From IMG/VR virus record IMGVR_UViG_3300023184_004984, positions 1 through 27,046 of that record: a stretch of 27,046 nt of DNA; one strand, 5' to 3'. Source of the stretch: a virus. Under the pieces are notes generated by a model. The model did no database searches. It was not told where the DNA came from and saw only the letters and a list, made by a program, of their open reading frames with translations. Made by a program: the position numbers and the translations under genes. This document shows positions 13,037 to 19,933 of this stretch, piece by piece. The number at the start of each line of letters is the position of its first letter. Within the stretch, counting starts at the first letter, position 1.

Positions 13037-14412
13037 CACACTTTCTCCCCTGCGTCAAAATCTCTAAATCTCAAGAACCGGGGGAATCGGAGGCTGTAGG
13101 TTCCGTCTTGATTTTGTGTGACTGCGTCCGCTTGGATTTCAACCAAGTGACCAAGTAACTGATCCCTACTGGCCCAATACTCATCACGAAGAGTATCACT
13201 AAACCCACTACCAACATTAACACGAATTCTACGGTCACGGTCTTCTCCTTCACAAATTATAGCACCCAACCGGTCTGCATTGCGACCAGTACCTTGTTCA
13301 AACCCTACAATTTCTAAATCAACTGAAATAACAGGTTTCCATTTCATCCAGTAGTCTGAACGTTTGCAGATATAAGGTGCATCTACTGATTTGATCATAA
13401 TACCTTCAAAACCTTCAGCCACACAATCTTCAGCATAACGTTGCATGATATCATGACCTTCTGCGGTATCCAAATCCACTCCCAGCCCTGAGACAACTTT
13501 CAAACTGCAAGGAGTATCCTGTAGGCGACCCCAGGCTTGCTCCAAAATTTCAAATCGTTTGTACTGTTGTGCATTCCAGTGACCACGTTGGAAGTCATCC
13601 AAGGGCATGATGTCAAAAATGTTGTAAACCATGCCTTCAGTTTGAGCATCACTCTTGCGATGTGCCTGCTTCATGAGTTTCTGGAAACTTTCTCCTGTGA
13701 CTTCACCATCCAACACAAAGCGGCCACCTGAACCAAGACCTCGTTGAAACACATCTCTGTGACGTTGGATGTCTCTAGCAATGTCAGGAAAGTTCACAAA
13801 CTCTTTGCCGTTGCGACTGAACAAACTCACGTTCATGCCTTGAACCACTGCCAGCACACGCACACCATCCAACTTGGGCTCAAGACGTTTGATGCCTGTA
13901 AGTTTCTTTGGTTGATCTGTAGAGTCCTGAGCCAGTTGACAAGTAAAAACAGGAATCTTATATTCTGTTTTGCCTAGTATTTTGTTCAAGGTCTTTTCTG
14001 AAATTCCACATCGCAGGTCTTTGATCATTACCCGTCGAGCAAGGTTGTTCCATTCTTCCGAGTCAAACTCTTGACTGATTGATTCAATGGCTTCTCTTGC
14101 ACTATTACCAGTGACAGATCTTGTACGCAAGGCTTCCAACAAGGCCCAAAAACTTGTCCAGGGGTTAGCCTGTCCAGATAAATTGTGTGTTTCGGGAACC
14201 TGACGAATGTTGAATGTGTAGAAAGGATTGTAGGCCTGGTAACAATTAAAGAGAAAACATTGTGCATCGGCACTGCCCAATCGGGCCGCCATCAGTGCTT
14301 TTTCAATTGTTTTTTCTTTGTGTATACGGCTGTCTGAAGTTTCTAGATCGCGTATCCAGCCTGCGGCCATTATACCGTCAAACCTTTCATTGGAGAAGTC
14401 TGTTTCACTCAT
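13036..14412 (-). CDS. lig: ATP-dependent DNA ligase (T4 gp30-like)
   Basis: 458 residues, close to T4 gp30 (487). Nucleotidyltransferase motifs are in order: motif I LEPKLDGVR with the adenylated Lys K180, motif III RFVLDGEV (231-238), motif IIIa YNIFDIMP (263-270), motif IV EGFEGIMIK (333-341) and motif V WMKWKP (355-360). An OB-fold C-terminus follows. The helical N-terminal domain (about 1-170) is like that of T4-type ligases. It seals nicks in phage DNA replication, recombination and repair. It starts 12 bases after the previous gene without a clear Shine-Dalgarno; AGTAAATA just upstream is only a partial match to the late box. Confidence 0.95.
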   Translation of the reverse strand: MSETDFSNERFDGIMAAGWIRDLETSDSRIHKEKTIEKALMAARLGSADAQCFLFNCYQAYNPFYTFNIRQVPETHNLSGQANPWTSFWALLEALRTRSVTGNSAREAIESISQEFDSEEWNNLARRVMIKDLRCGISEKTLNKILGKTEYKIPVFTCQLAQDSTDQPKKLTGIKRLEPKLDGVRVLAVVQGMNVSLFSRNGKEFVNFPDIARDIQRHRDVFQRGLGSGGRFVLDGEVTGESFQKLMKQAHRKSDAQTEGMVYNIFDIMPLDDFQRGHWNAQQYKRFEILEQAWGRLQDTPCSLKVVSGLGVDLDTAEGHDIMQRYAEDCVAEGFEGIMIKSVDAPYICKRSDYWMKWKPVISVDLEIVGFEQGTGRNADRLGAIICEGEDRDRRIRVNVGSGFSDTLRDEYWASRDQLLGHLVEIQADAVTQNQDGTYSLRFPRFLRFRDFDAGEKV

Positions 14413-14424
14413 ATATTTACTATA

Positions 14425-14868
14425 TTACCATGAACTGTTATAGAACACTTTTAAACCCATGAACAATTCGGCTCGGGCTTTCTTGACAAACTCAAGATCT
14501 TGATCTCGGTAGTAGTCATCTGCGTCCTCACCAAAGAAAAATCCTGATGTGGAGGGCAGTCGTTTTTTTAGTATATCTGCCTCAAGTGCATCTATATCCT
14601 CTCTAGTGAGTTCCAGTTCAACACCGTTAAAGGTGCTACCAAATGTACCTTCCTCAGGCGCCTTGCCTTCGGCGGCCAACCGGTCAATCCACAGTTCTTC
14701 CATCCAGCCGTGGAGGTTAGGATGCTTGCGCCAGTATGCAATTTCACGTGGCTTGGCAATATCAGGATTTACACTTTCTTTGAGTTCCGGATCCCATTCA
14801 GCGCCTTCATAAAAATCATTTTGTTGACCTGCACGAGCGGCGGTGTAAGCATACATGTCTAGTCCCAT
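14425..14868 (-). CDS. MGLDMYAY-type conserved hypothetical protein (147 aa)
   Basis: 147 residues beginning MGLDMYAYTA, a start seen in a widespread phage and bacterial family of unknown function. Further family-like parts are IAYWRKHPNLHGWMEELW and a C-terminal FVKKARAELFMGLKVFYN. A good ribosome site (AAGGAGA) precedes the ATG. It touches the upstream 54-codon gene. No enzymatic motif can be identified. Confidence 0.75.
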   Translation of the reverse strand: MGLDMYAYTAARAGQQNDFYEGAEWDPELKESVNPDIAKPREIAYWRKHPNLHGWMEELWIDRLAAEGKAPEEGTFGSTFNGVELELTREDIDALEADILKKRLPSTSGFFFGEDADDYYRDQDLEFVKKARAELFMGLKVFYNSSW

Positions 14869-15032
14869 TAGAGTTCTCCTTGTTGATGACGATATTCACG
14901 TTTGAGCCAATATTTGTACTTGGTAAAATATTCTTGCATAGGGTAAGTTGGCAAACGCCCAGTCCATTCTTCTATTTCAAGACAGTGGGCATACCAGCGT
15001 TCCTGTAACCATAATCTAAATGACATTTTCAT
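14868..15032 (-). CDS. Small basic aromatic protein (54 aa)
   Basis: 54 residues: MKMSFRLWLQERWYAHCLEI, then a Tyr-rich segment YPMQEYFTKYKYWLKREYRH. The frame extends upstream to 15104, but the ATG at 15032 overlaps the stop of a newly recognised upstream gene (ATGA), which decides the start; no Shine-Dalgarno is visible, consistent with coupling. Unknown function. Confidence 0.6.
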   Translation of the reverse strand: MKMSFRLWLQERWYAHCLEIEEWTGRLPTYPMQEYFTKYKYWLKREYRHQQGEL

Positions 15033-15178
15033 AAAGAACCAAACAGTTGATATGCAATCACAGCACCATTGTAGGCACTGAAGAAGATGTTGGCCCAGCC
15101 CCAACTGGGGCTGTTGTTTTCAAAGCACCAATCAGCAATACGCCAATTGAGCCAAACAAAAAAGGCATTGACGATCAT
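15029..15178 (-). CDS. Small membrane-associated protein (49 aa)
   Basis: 49 residues: MIVNAFFVWLNWRIADWCFE, then NNSPSWGWANIFFSAYNGAV and IAYQLFGSL. Two hydrophobic, Trp/Phe-rich stretches flank a polar turn, suggesting a helical hairpin or membrane-surface protein. The start overlaps the upstream stop (TAATG) and the stop overlaps the downstream start (ATGA), so it fills precisely an otherwise unexplained gap. No family recognised. Confidence 0.65.
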   Translation of the reverse strand: MIVNAFFVWLNWRIADWCFENNSPSWGWANIFFSAYNGAVIAYQLFGSL

Positions 15179-15540
15179 TACTGGTTGCCATAAACTGCTG
15201 AATACAGTGCGTCCACTTCAGCCTCTGTGGCGTCAGTTGACTTGACTTTGGCTTTGGACTTGACTGACTTGGCACGTACTCGAACAGTACGAGGTGCTTT
15301 GGCTTTTGTTTTAGGAGCCACTTCAGCCTCTAGTGCTGTACGAACTGCGTCAGACTTGGCAAAGCCAGATTCCAGCAAGAATGCAACGGCTTGAACCTTG
15401 TCCATTGCATACGGCAGTGGCACAATGTTTACATCAGTGTCGCCCAGTTTGGCCAATTGCTTGGCACGAGCATCAGAGTTAGCAAAACGAACTTTGAGTG
15501 CACCTTTGAGTACAGAAGTACCTGCGAAAGAATAAGACAT
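15178..15540 (-). CDS. Hypothetical protein with basic histone H1-like tail (120 aa)
   Basis: 120 residues. The N-terminal part (MSYSFAGTSVLKGALKVRFA to about residue 70) is compact. The following region (APKTKAKAPRTVRVRAKSVK, then SKAKVKS) is Lys/Arg/Ala-rich like a nucleic-acid-binding tail, and an acidic C-terminus ends it. A longer frame reaches 15639, but AGGAG lies before the ATG at 15540 and the promoter at 15571-15599 sits just upstream, which settles the start. DNA or RNA binding is an inference from charge. Unknown function. Confidence 0.7.
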   Translation of the reverse strand: MSYSFAGTSVLKGALKVRFANSDARAKQLAKLGDTDVNIVPLPYAMDKVQAVAFLLESGFAKSDAVRTALEAEVAPKTKAKAPRTVRVRAKSVKSKAKVKSTDATEAEVDALYSAVYGNQ

Positions 15541-15570
15541 AAAATCTCCTAAGTTGATGATTGAAACTGT

Positions 15571-15599
15571 ATTATAACCGAAAACGAATTTTTGGTCAA
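15571..15599 (-). promoter_or_regulatory. Sigma70-type promoter, copy 1 of 3
   Basis: Minus strand TTGACC, 17-base spacer, TATAAT. The -35 box contains the TGA stop of the upstream 65-codon gene (AGTTGACC). It starts a transcript with a short leader and AGGAG for the basic-tail protein. The spacer end TTTCGGT-TATAAT resembles copy 3 (GATCGGT-TATAAT). Confidence 0.85.
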
Positions 15600-15793
15600 C
15601 TATTGATTGTTGCAAAAGGACTACAGTCCTCTGCTTCACGCTGGTCTAGTTCTTGTGCCATAAACTCTTGTATGGCTTCGTCACGCACACTCTTGCTGGG
15701 ACTGCATTTCAGAGCCCAAAAAGCCCTTTCCAAGGCTTCGGTGCTCATTTCTGCCAATTCTGCGTGAAGGTCACTCATGCTCAATCTAGCCAT
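15596..15793 (-). CDS. Hypothetical small helical protein (65 aa)
   Basis: 65 residues with a helical pattern: MARLSMSDLHAELAEMSTEA, then LERAFWALKCSPSKSVRDEA and IQEFMAQELDQREAED. Start overlaps the upstream stop as TAATG. A second in-frame ATG (M6) is possible. The end of the gene forms the -35 box of the next promoter. Unknown function; possibly a small regulatory protein. Confidence 0.65.
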   Translation of the reverse strand: MARLSMSDLHAELAEMSTEALERAFWALKCSPSKSVRDEAIQEFMAQELDQREAEDCSPFATINS

Positions 15794-16068
15794 TATGCTG
15801 TCTCCTTCATAACATATTCAAACAAAATCCACTTGGCGCGGTTCAGCGTCTGGCGAGCGTCTTCGGCTCGCATGTAGTCGACTTCACCGTATTCGGTATT
15901 GACCATTTCTTGTGCGTCACTCATAAGACTAGCGGCCATCATAGCAGGACCAGAAAAGCGGAATGTTATGCTCTGCTCCACTGCTTCACGCATTTGTGCT
16001 TCAGTGCAACCGTACATACGAACTTGCTGAATTTCTTTGGTGCTAAGACCTTCAAATGCTGTTCTCAT
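15793..16068 (-). CDS. Hypothetical protein (91 aa)
   Basis: 91 residues, mainly helical: MRTAFEGLSTKEIQQVRMYG, CTEAQMREAVEQSITFRFSG, then a Met/Ala-rich AMMAASLMSDAQEMV, ending with an aromatic WILFEYVMKETA. Excellent ribosome site (AAAAAGGAG, 6-base spacing) after its own consensus promoter at 16098-16126. It is the first gene of a short transcript with the 65-codon gene. No domain recognised. Confidence 0.7.
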   Translation of the reverse strand: MRTAFEGLSTKEIQQVRMYGCTEAQMREAVEQSITFRFSGPAMMAASLMSDAQEMVNTEYGEVDYMRAEDARQTLNRAKWILFEYVMKETA

Positions 16069-16097
16069 CGCTGGCTCCTTTTTAACTGTATGTGCAT

Positions 16098-16126
16098 ATT
16101 ATAGCAAAATGGGGATTATTGGTCAA
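16098..16126 (-). promoter_or_regulatory. Sigma70-type promoter, copy 2 of 3
   Basis: Minus strand TTGACC, 17-base spacer, TATAAT. The -35 box again includes the TGA stop of the preceding gene (GGTTGACC). It drives the 91-residue gene with a short leader carrying AAAAAGGAG. Confidence 0.85.
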
Positions 16127-16356
16127 CCAAAGGCTCTGTACAGGCCTGATGCACCAATGCTGAGTGCCACAATGTTCACCAACAACTGTGGCTTATTTGC
16201 AACACGAATACTCCAGGCCATGAACAAAATTGTGCCCAGAAAAAATGCAAGAATGTTCCAAGGGTAGGCCGCAGGACCCACGGCATTGAGACTGTGGCCT
16301 GCGATGATAAACACCGCTCCGGACCACTGTAATATTTCATTGATTTCTAACTTCAT
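16123..16356 (-). CDS. Small multi-helix membrane protein (77 aa), possibly leaderless mRNA
   Basis: 77 residues with three hydrophobic segments: ILQWSGAVFIIAGHSLNAVG, WNILAFFLGTILFMAWSI and LLVNIVALSIGASGLYRAFG. The length and three-helix layout recall small transporter-like half-repeats, but no family is certain. The frame is open further upstream, but the -10 box of promoter copy 3 ends only 6 bases before this ATG. The message would therefore begin at or next to the ATG, and no Shine-Dalgarno could be transcribed. The TGA stop is part of the next promoter. Confidence 0.7.
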   Translation of the reverse strand: MKLEINEILQWSGAVFIIAGHSLNAVGPAAYPWNILAFFLGTILFMAWSIRVANKPQLLVNIVALSIGASGLYRAFG

Positions 16357-16362
16357 ACCTAT

Positions 16363-16391
16363 ATTATAACCGATCTTGAATATTTGGTCAA
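16363..16391 (-). promoter_or_regulatory. Sigma70-type promoter, copy 3 of 3
   Basis: Minus strand TTGACC, 17-base spacer, TATAAT, immediately downstream of the terminator at 16400-16424 and immediately upstream of the ATG at 16356. The extended -35 region TTTGGTTGACCAA is shared with copy 2. Confidence 0.85.
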
Positions 16392-16424
16392 CCAAAAGAA
16401 AAACCCTGCACAAGGCAGGGTTTT
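16390..16424 (-). terminator. Rho-independent terminator of the outer-membrane protein gene
   Basis: On the minus strand AAAACCCTGC, loop CTTGT, GCAGGGTTTT form a perfect 10-bp stem followed by TCTTTT. It lies about 50 bases after the stop of the outer-membrane-type gene and insulates it from promoter copy 3, whose -35 box overlaps the U-tract end. Confidence 0.9.
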
Positions 16425-16435
16425 GTAGTACTAGA

Positions 16436-16468
16436 GTATTACTTTTTTAGAGTAATACCAAAGTATTA
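16436..16468 (-). repeat. Overlapping inverted repeats in the 3-prime region of the outer-membrane protein gene
   Basis: GTATTAC (16436-16442) can pair with GTAATAC (16452-16458). The inner TAATAC (16453-16458) can pair instead with GTATTA (16463-16468) over a 4-base loop. The two stems are mutually exclusive. They lie between the stop codon and the terminator and may only protect the 3-prime end. Confidence 0.4.
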
Positions 16469-16472
16469 GTTT

Positions 16473-17015
16473 TTAGAATGCAAAGCCAAGACCAAGACCC
16501 CAAGCATTTTCCTTGATGTCTTGATAACTCTTGCTGGCATTGATGTTCAAATTGACTTTGTTTGCAACAGGAATTGAATATGTACCGAATGCCACTGTTT
16601 GATTTGTCATGGTCTGCTCTGTGCTACCAACACGAGTCTTTACACCAATCAGTGCGAAACCAGGGCCTGCTTTGATACCAGTGGTGGCTCCAACCAAACC
16701 GTAGTTGTATGCGGCACCACGGGCACCATTGGCACCATTGTCATGGCCCCACCCAACAAATGGAGTGATAGGACCCAGTGCCTTGCCGGCAGTCAATTCC
16801 AAACTGTTATACATACCACCTGAGGCTGATACAGAGGTGCGGCTTTGAAGACCGGCTTGAATGCCACCAATGTCTTTGCCAGCACGAACATATTGAACGG
16901 TGCTGTCTTGATAACCTTGTTTGCTTTGAACATGGTCAACATCCACAGATACGAAATCGGCTGCAAAAGCAGTACCGGAAATGGCCACGGCCAAGATTGC
17001 GAAGATTTTCTTCAT
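16473..17015 (-). CDS. Phage-encoded outer-membrane beta-barrel protein with signal peptide
   Basis: 180 residues. A clear Sec signal peptide MKKIFAILAVAISGTAFA is followed by cleavage before ADF. The mature part is made of alternating Gly-rich strands (SLELTAGKALGPITPFVGWG, YNYGLVGATTGIKAGPGFAL, IGVKTRVGSTEQTM) and ends AWGLGLGFAF. A C-terminal Phe in such a strand is the usual BAM-complex recognition signal of outer-membrane proteins, so an 8-strand-like barrel in the host outer membrane is likely. It is a stand-alone unit: AAAAGGA ribosome site, its own terminator, and a gap upstream. Some phages encode outer-membrane proteins that change the cell surface and exclude competitors; the role here is inferred. 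It has no homology that I can name. Confidence 0.82.
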   Translation of the reverse strand: MKKIFAILAVAISGTAFAADFVSVDVDHVQSKQGYQDSTVQYVRAGKDIGGIQAGLQSRTSVSASGGMYNSLELTAGKALGPITPFVGWGHDNGANGARGAAYNYGLVGATTGIKAGPGFALIGVKTRVGSTEQTMTNQTVAFGTYSIPVANKVNLNINASKSYQDIKENAWGLGLGFAF

Positions 17016-17093
17016 TTAGTTTTTCCTTTTAAAAAGATTGTGCTTTTTTTAAAAAACACAGAATAATATTTAGTAGAAACACGTATAAGGTGT
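17016..17093 (-). promoter_or_regulatory. Upstream region of the outer-membrane protein gene
   Basis: 78 bases, A/T-rich. On the minus strand it holds AAACAC-CTTATAC-GTGTTT (6-bp stem), then ACTAAATA, which matches the T4 late box at 6 of 8 positions, then TGTG with a T6/A7 run and CACA that can fold back, and the AAAAGGA ribosome site. No sigma70 -35/-10 pair is visible. A weak late promoter plus leader hairpin is the best reading. Confidence 0.4.
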
Positions 17094-18041
17094 TTATTTT
17101 ACCACTAAATTGGCTGCTTGTGCTGTAGTATACGTGGCTGGAATAAGATTTGCAACCGGATTGGGCGAACTGGACTGACTGGGAATGTTGGTATCTACAC
17201 CAATTCCTATGTTGTTGAGTACAACAAGATTTTGGCCTTCTCTCAAACAACCCACAATGGCCTGCCCGCCCAGCGTGTTTAAATCTGCCACCTGTTCTAA
17301 AAACCAAACAGGCCCGTTTTGTTCTTTGTCCAAACCGTAGGTAGGTAGACTTTCAACAAAACTCATGACTGGTCCTCGATCATTGGTGGTCAATTCGGCA
17401 ATGTTTATGCTGGCCAGCAACAAGTTGTCACTTTCGGTCAAGACCTTTTGGGCCATGGTATCAAATTCTGTGTTCATTGATGCCGTTTCAGTTGGAAAGG
17501 CTGTGACCACATTGCCAATCTCAATCACAGCATTGGGGATTAAACCGGTGCTGAATGCCACATCTGCATTGGCATACACACCTGCGGCGTAACCTGCAGG
17601 GATAGTAACCGGTCCTGATACAGCATTGCCGTACACACCATTCACAGTATTTTGCATTCTGGTGTATATGGTTGTAAGGTTTGCCAAAGCGCCCACATTG
17701 TCAAGCGAGTTTAGTGTGGTCACCACATTGGTCAATTGATCTATATAGGTAACACCCACTGCGGCGCCAAGCAGATCCGTAAGCACCAAGGTATTGCCTG
17801 TACCTGTGCCTGTGGCATAGGTGCTGGTGAAATAGGCAGCCACATTGGCTGGCACAGCCGTGGTCAAGGCATTGATTTGGTCCAGGTCCTTGGTAGTAAC
17901 CGTGGCCACAAAGGCAGCGGCCAACTGTGGCGAACTCAGTGTACTGACATTTTTTACCTGTTGCAGACTCACACTTATGGCCTTGCAGGCCAAGGCTTGA
18001 TCAGCAGGTATAATTTTGCTTAAACGTTCGTAGGTAATCAT
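17094..18041 (-). CDS. Predicted virion structural protein (315 aa)
   Basis: 315 residues, Thr/Ala/Asn/Val-rich and low in charge, without a signal peptide. Examples are LTDLLGAAVGVTYIDQLTNV, VTIPAGYAAGVYANADVAFS and a Ser/Pro/Asn tail SQSSSPNPVANLIPA. Composition and position after the PAAR tip gene and another large beta-rich protein suggest a baseplate, tail or fibre-network component. The start overlaps the upstream structural gene (ATGA). No catalytic motif is seen. The assignment rests on composition and context only. Confidence 0.6.
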   Translation of the reverse strand: MITYERLSKIIPADQALACKAISVSLQQVKNVSTLSSPQLAAAFVATVTTKDLDQINALTTAVPANVAAYFTSTYATGTGTGNTLVLTDLLGAAVGVTYIDQLTNVVTTLNSLDNVGALANLTTIYTRMQNTVNGVYGNAVSGPVTIPAGYAAGVYANADVAFSTGLIPNAVIEIGNVVTAFPTETASMNTEFDTMAQKVLTESDNLLLASINIAELTTNDRGPVMSFVESLPTYGLDKEQNGPVWFLEQVADLNTLGGQAIVGCLREGQNLVVLNNIGIGVDTNIPSQSSSPNPVANLIPATYTTAQAANLVVK

Positions 18042-19327
18042 GCTGGTACCACCGTTATGACATATCTTGGCAGATATTCCACAAGTTTACTGTTGACATT
18101 GCCAGTGGCATCTAGATAGATGGCTCTCAACTCACTGGCAGTATTTTGATTGTAGGTTCTCACAGTGAGGCTGGCAAAACTGTTGGGAAAGATTTTGACA
18201 GGATTCAACAAGTCGGCCATGGAATCCAGTCCAGGGTTTTGTGGCTGAGAGGTATTTACACCTGCCACTGGCAAAGTGATTTGCAAAATATCGCAAACCT
18301 GTTGTAAAGCCTGTCCTGTGACCAACTGCATTGCTCGATACAGTTTGGCTTCTTCCGTGTCAGTAAGTGTGGCATCAGGATCAGTAATGCGTTCAATTTG
18401 CGTGACAGTAAATCCCACTTGCCGGAGTGCTATGGTAATTCTGGGAGTCAAATTGGTCACTGTGGCCAACTGTCTAAACACTGTGCTAGGCAAACCAAAG
18501 TTGCCAAGATTGCCTATATCAATCAAAAATCCAAGTCTTGCCAAATCACTGCCAAAAGAAGGCAAGGCCAAATTTACATCGGTCAAGTTGCCACTGATCA
18601 AACTGTTCATAGAAGTAAAAGTGCTTCCCAAATAAGTTTGACTATTGACAGCAGTATTGATAAAATCATTATTTTGATTGATGTAACTCTGTGCTGACGA
18701 AAACACCTGAGCAAAAACTGTGACATTGCCTTGGCCAAGATAGGTATTACCAATGTCGGTAATGACACCAGTAAATCCCAAGATACTGTTGCCATAACTG
18801 GCAAATGATGGATTGGCGGTTATTGTGGTGTCAGGAACATCTTGATCAGGAGTGACGGTATAATCACCTGTACCACCGCCTCCACTGATATCGGCCGTGA
18901 TAAAAGTGTTGGCACTGGTTCCCACAGCACCTATTTGCAATCCTACATAAATGGGATTTGGTGCTGGTGTAGTTGTTACTGTGAGTGTATTGCCTGTGAT
19001 ATTACCGCTGAATGTGGTATAACTGTTGATAAATTCCGTTTGCAATCGTGGACCAAGCACGTTGCCAATGTTACTGGCATAGGCAGTGGGTGTGCTGTCT
19101 GCCAAGGCAGGACAACTATTGGCCGCCATGATTTCAAGACTATTCAACGTTGTTGGCGAAAGATTGGCATTGCCCACATTTCCCAATGCACCAAACAACG
19201 GAGTCAACAATGATGTACTGGTATAGGTAGAAATTGCATTTGAGAAATCAGTTGCTATGGCCACACCTTGATTGTTGCTGAGACTAGCACCTGCAATCAT
19301 TTGTAATGGGGTCAAGATTGAAGGCAC
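18038..19327 (-). CDS. Predicted virion structural protein with fibre-type domain (429 aa)
   Basis: 429 residues from a GTG at 19327, one base after the PAAR gene stop; the frame is open to 19369 but that would overlap PAAR. Residues about 107-171 read FSGNITGNTLTVTTTPAP, then YVGLQIGAVGTSANTFITAD and GGGGTGDYTVTPDQDV. This matches a beta domain widespread in phage tail-fibre and virion proteins (GNTLTV, then VG, then GGTGTYTV, ending TTITA). The flanks are Asn/Thr/Leu-rich and helical (TLNSLEIMAANSCPALADST; RAMQLVTGQALQQVCDILQI). Together with PAAR and the 315-residue protein it forms a late structural operon, probably part of the tail tip or associated spikes. Exact role unknown. Confidence 0.65.
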   Translation of the reverse strand: MPSILTPLQMIAGASLSNNQGVAIATDFSNAISTYTSTSLLTPLFGALGNVGNANLSPTTLNSLEIMAANSCPALADSTPTAYASNIGNVLGPRLQTEFINSYTTFSGNITGNTLTVTTTPAPNPIYVGLQIGAVGTSANTFITADISGGGGTGDYTVTPDQDVPDTTITANPSFASYGNSILGFTGVITDIGNTYLGQGNVTVFAQVFSSAQSYINQNNDFINTAVNSQTYLGSTFTSMNSLISGNLTDVNLALPSFGSDLARLGFLIDIGNLGNFGLPSTVFRQLATVTNLTPRITIALRQVGFTVTQIERITDPDATLTDTEEAKLYRAMQLVTGQALQQVCDILQITLPVAGVNTSQPQNPGLDSMADLLNPVKIFPNSFASLTVRTYNQNTASELRAIYLDATGNVNSKLVEYLPRYVITVVPA

Positions 19328-19328
19328 G

Positions 19329-19712
19329 TTATCTACCAATAAAAACAGTTTGGCTACCTGCAGCCACACTGGTACAATCTGTTATACTACTGCCAACGTA
19401 GGCGGCAGGTTTTCCATTAATGTACACGGTGCTGGAACCCTGTGCAATTTGTGGTGTATGACTTTTGCATTTTAGTAGTTTGCCAGCCACAGACAGTGCT
19501 ATGCCATAAGGTTGGGGTACAAAACTAGATCCTAAAGATGCCGCGGTTCCTGCCGCCGCGGCTGCTCCTCCGCCTTTTTTGTGTGCTGTGACTGAATCTC
19601 CTACCCGAGCCGCTGCCTTGCCATCAGTAAACACATCCTTGCTACCTTTGGCTATAGTAAAAGGCGAACAATGAGGCACACATTTGTCACTCTTTCTCGC
19701 GGCTGCTGGCAT
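19329..19712 (-). CDS. PAAR-domain tail-spike tip protein (T4 gp5.4-like)
   Basis: 127 residues in PAAR form. MPAAARKSDK is followed by a first metal His (H14), GSKDVFTDGKAAARVGDSVT with H44, then after an Ala/Gly-rich insert KCKSH (H85) and GSSTVYINGKPAAYVGSSIT with C113. Three His plus one Cys is the zinc site at the sharp tip of contractile tails and type VI spikes. The insert at about 48-80 is longer than in minimal PAARs. It caps the central spike that pierces the host outer membrane. The ATG lies inside the end of the upstream acidic gene with GGAAATAGAAT before it. Confidence 0.93.
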   Translation of the reverse strand: MPAAARKSDKCVPHCSPFTIAKGSKDVFTDGKAAARVGDSVTAHKKGGGAAAAAGTAASLGSSFVPQPYGIALSVAGKLLKCKSHTPQIAQGSSTVYINGKPAAYVGSSITDCTSVAAGSQTVFIGR

Positions 19713-19902
19713 ATTCTATTTCCATTAATCTTTCAAATCGGACCTGCCATTGATCAATTTCTTCATGATCTTGATCAGTGTGTGGACCCGGTGGTATTTC
19801 TGGAGCGAACTCTATCACATGATCAAACTTATCCGGAATTTGCTCGTACTTTGTATACTCAAACAATTTATCATCTTGCATGATCATAAAGCGATGTCCC
19901 AT
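19687..19902 (-). CDS. Small acidic hypothetical protein (71 aa)
   Basis: 71 residues, acidic: KFDHVIEFAPEIPPGPHTDQ, then DHEEIDQWQVRFERLMEIEY. AAAGG directly abuts the first ATG, which is too close; ATGs at codons 6 or 8 may be the true start. A late-type CATAAATA box lies just upstream. It overlaps the PAAR start by 26 bases, so it is co-expressed with the tail tip and might be a tail assembly helper. Function unknown. Confidence 0.6.
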   Translation of the reverse strand: MGHRFMIMQDDKLFEYTKYEQIPDKFDHVIEFAPEIPPGPHTDQDHEEIDQWQVRFERLMEIEYASSREKE

Positions 19903-19906
19903 CCTT

Positions 19907-19914
19907 TATTTATG
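19907..19914 (-). promoter_or_regulatory. Late-promoter-like box CATAAATA before the tail-tip operon
   Basis: Minus strand reads CCATAAATAAAGGATG: 7 of 8 positions of the T4 late consensus, in the 31-base gap between the Sm-like gene and the acidic/PAAR/structural operon. The start at 19902 would fall close to or before the transcription start, which favours an inner ATG for the 71-codon gene. Confidence 0.45.
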
Positions 19915-19933
19915 GAGCAAGAAATAGATGGTT

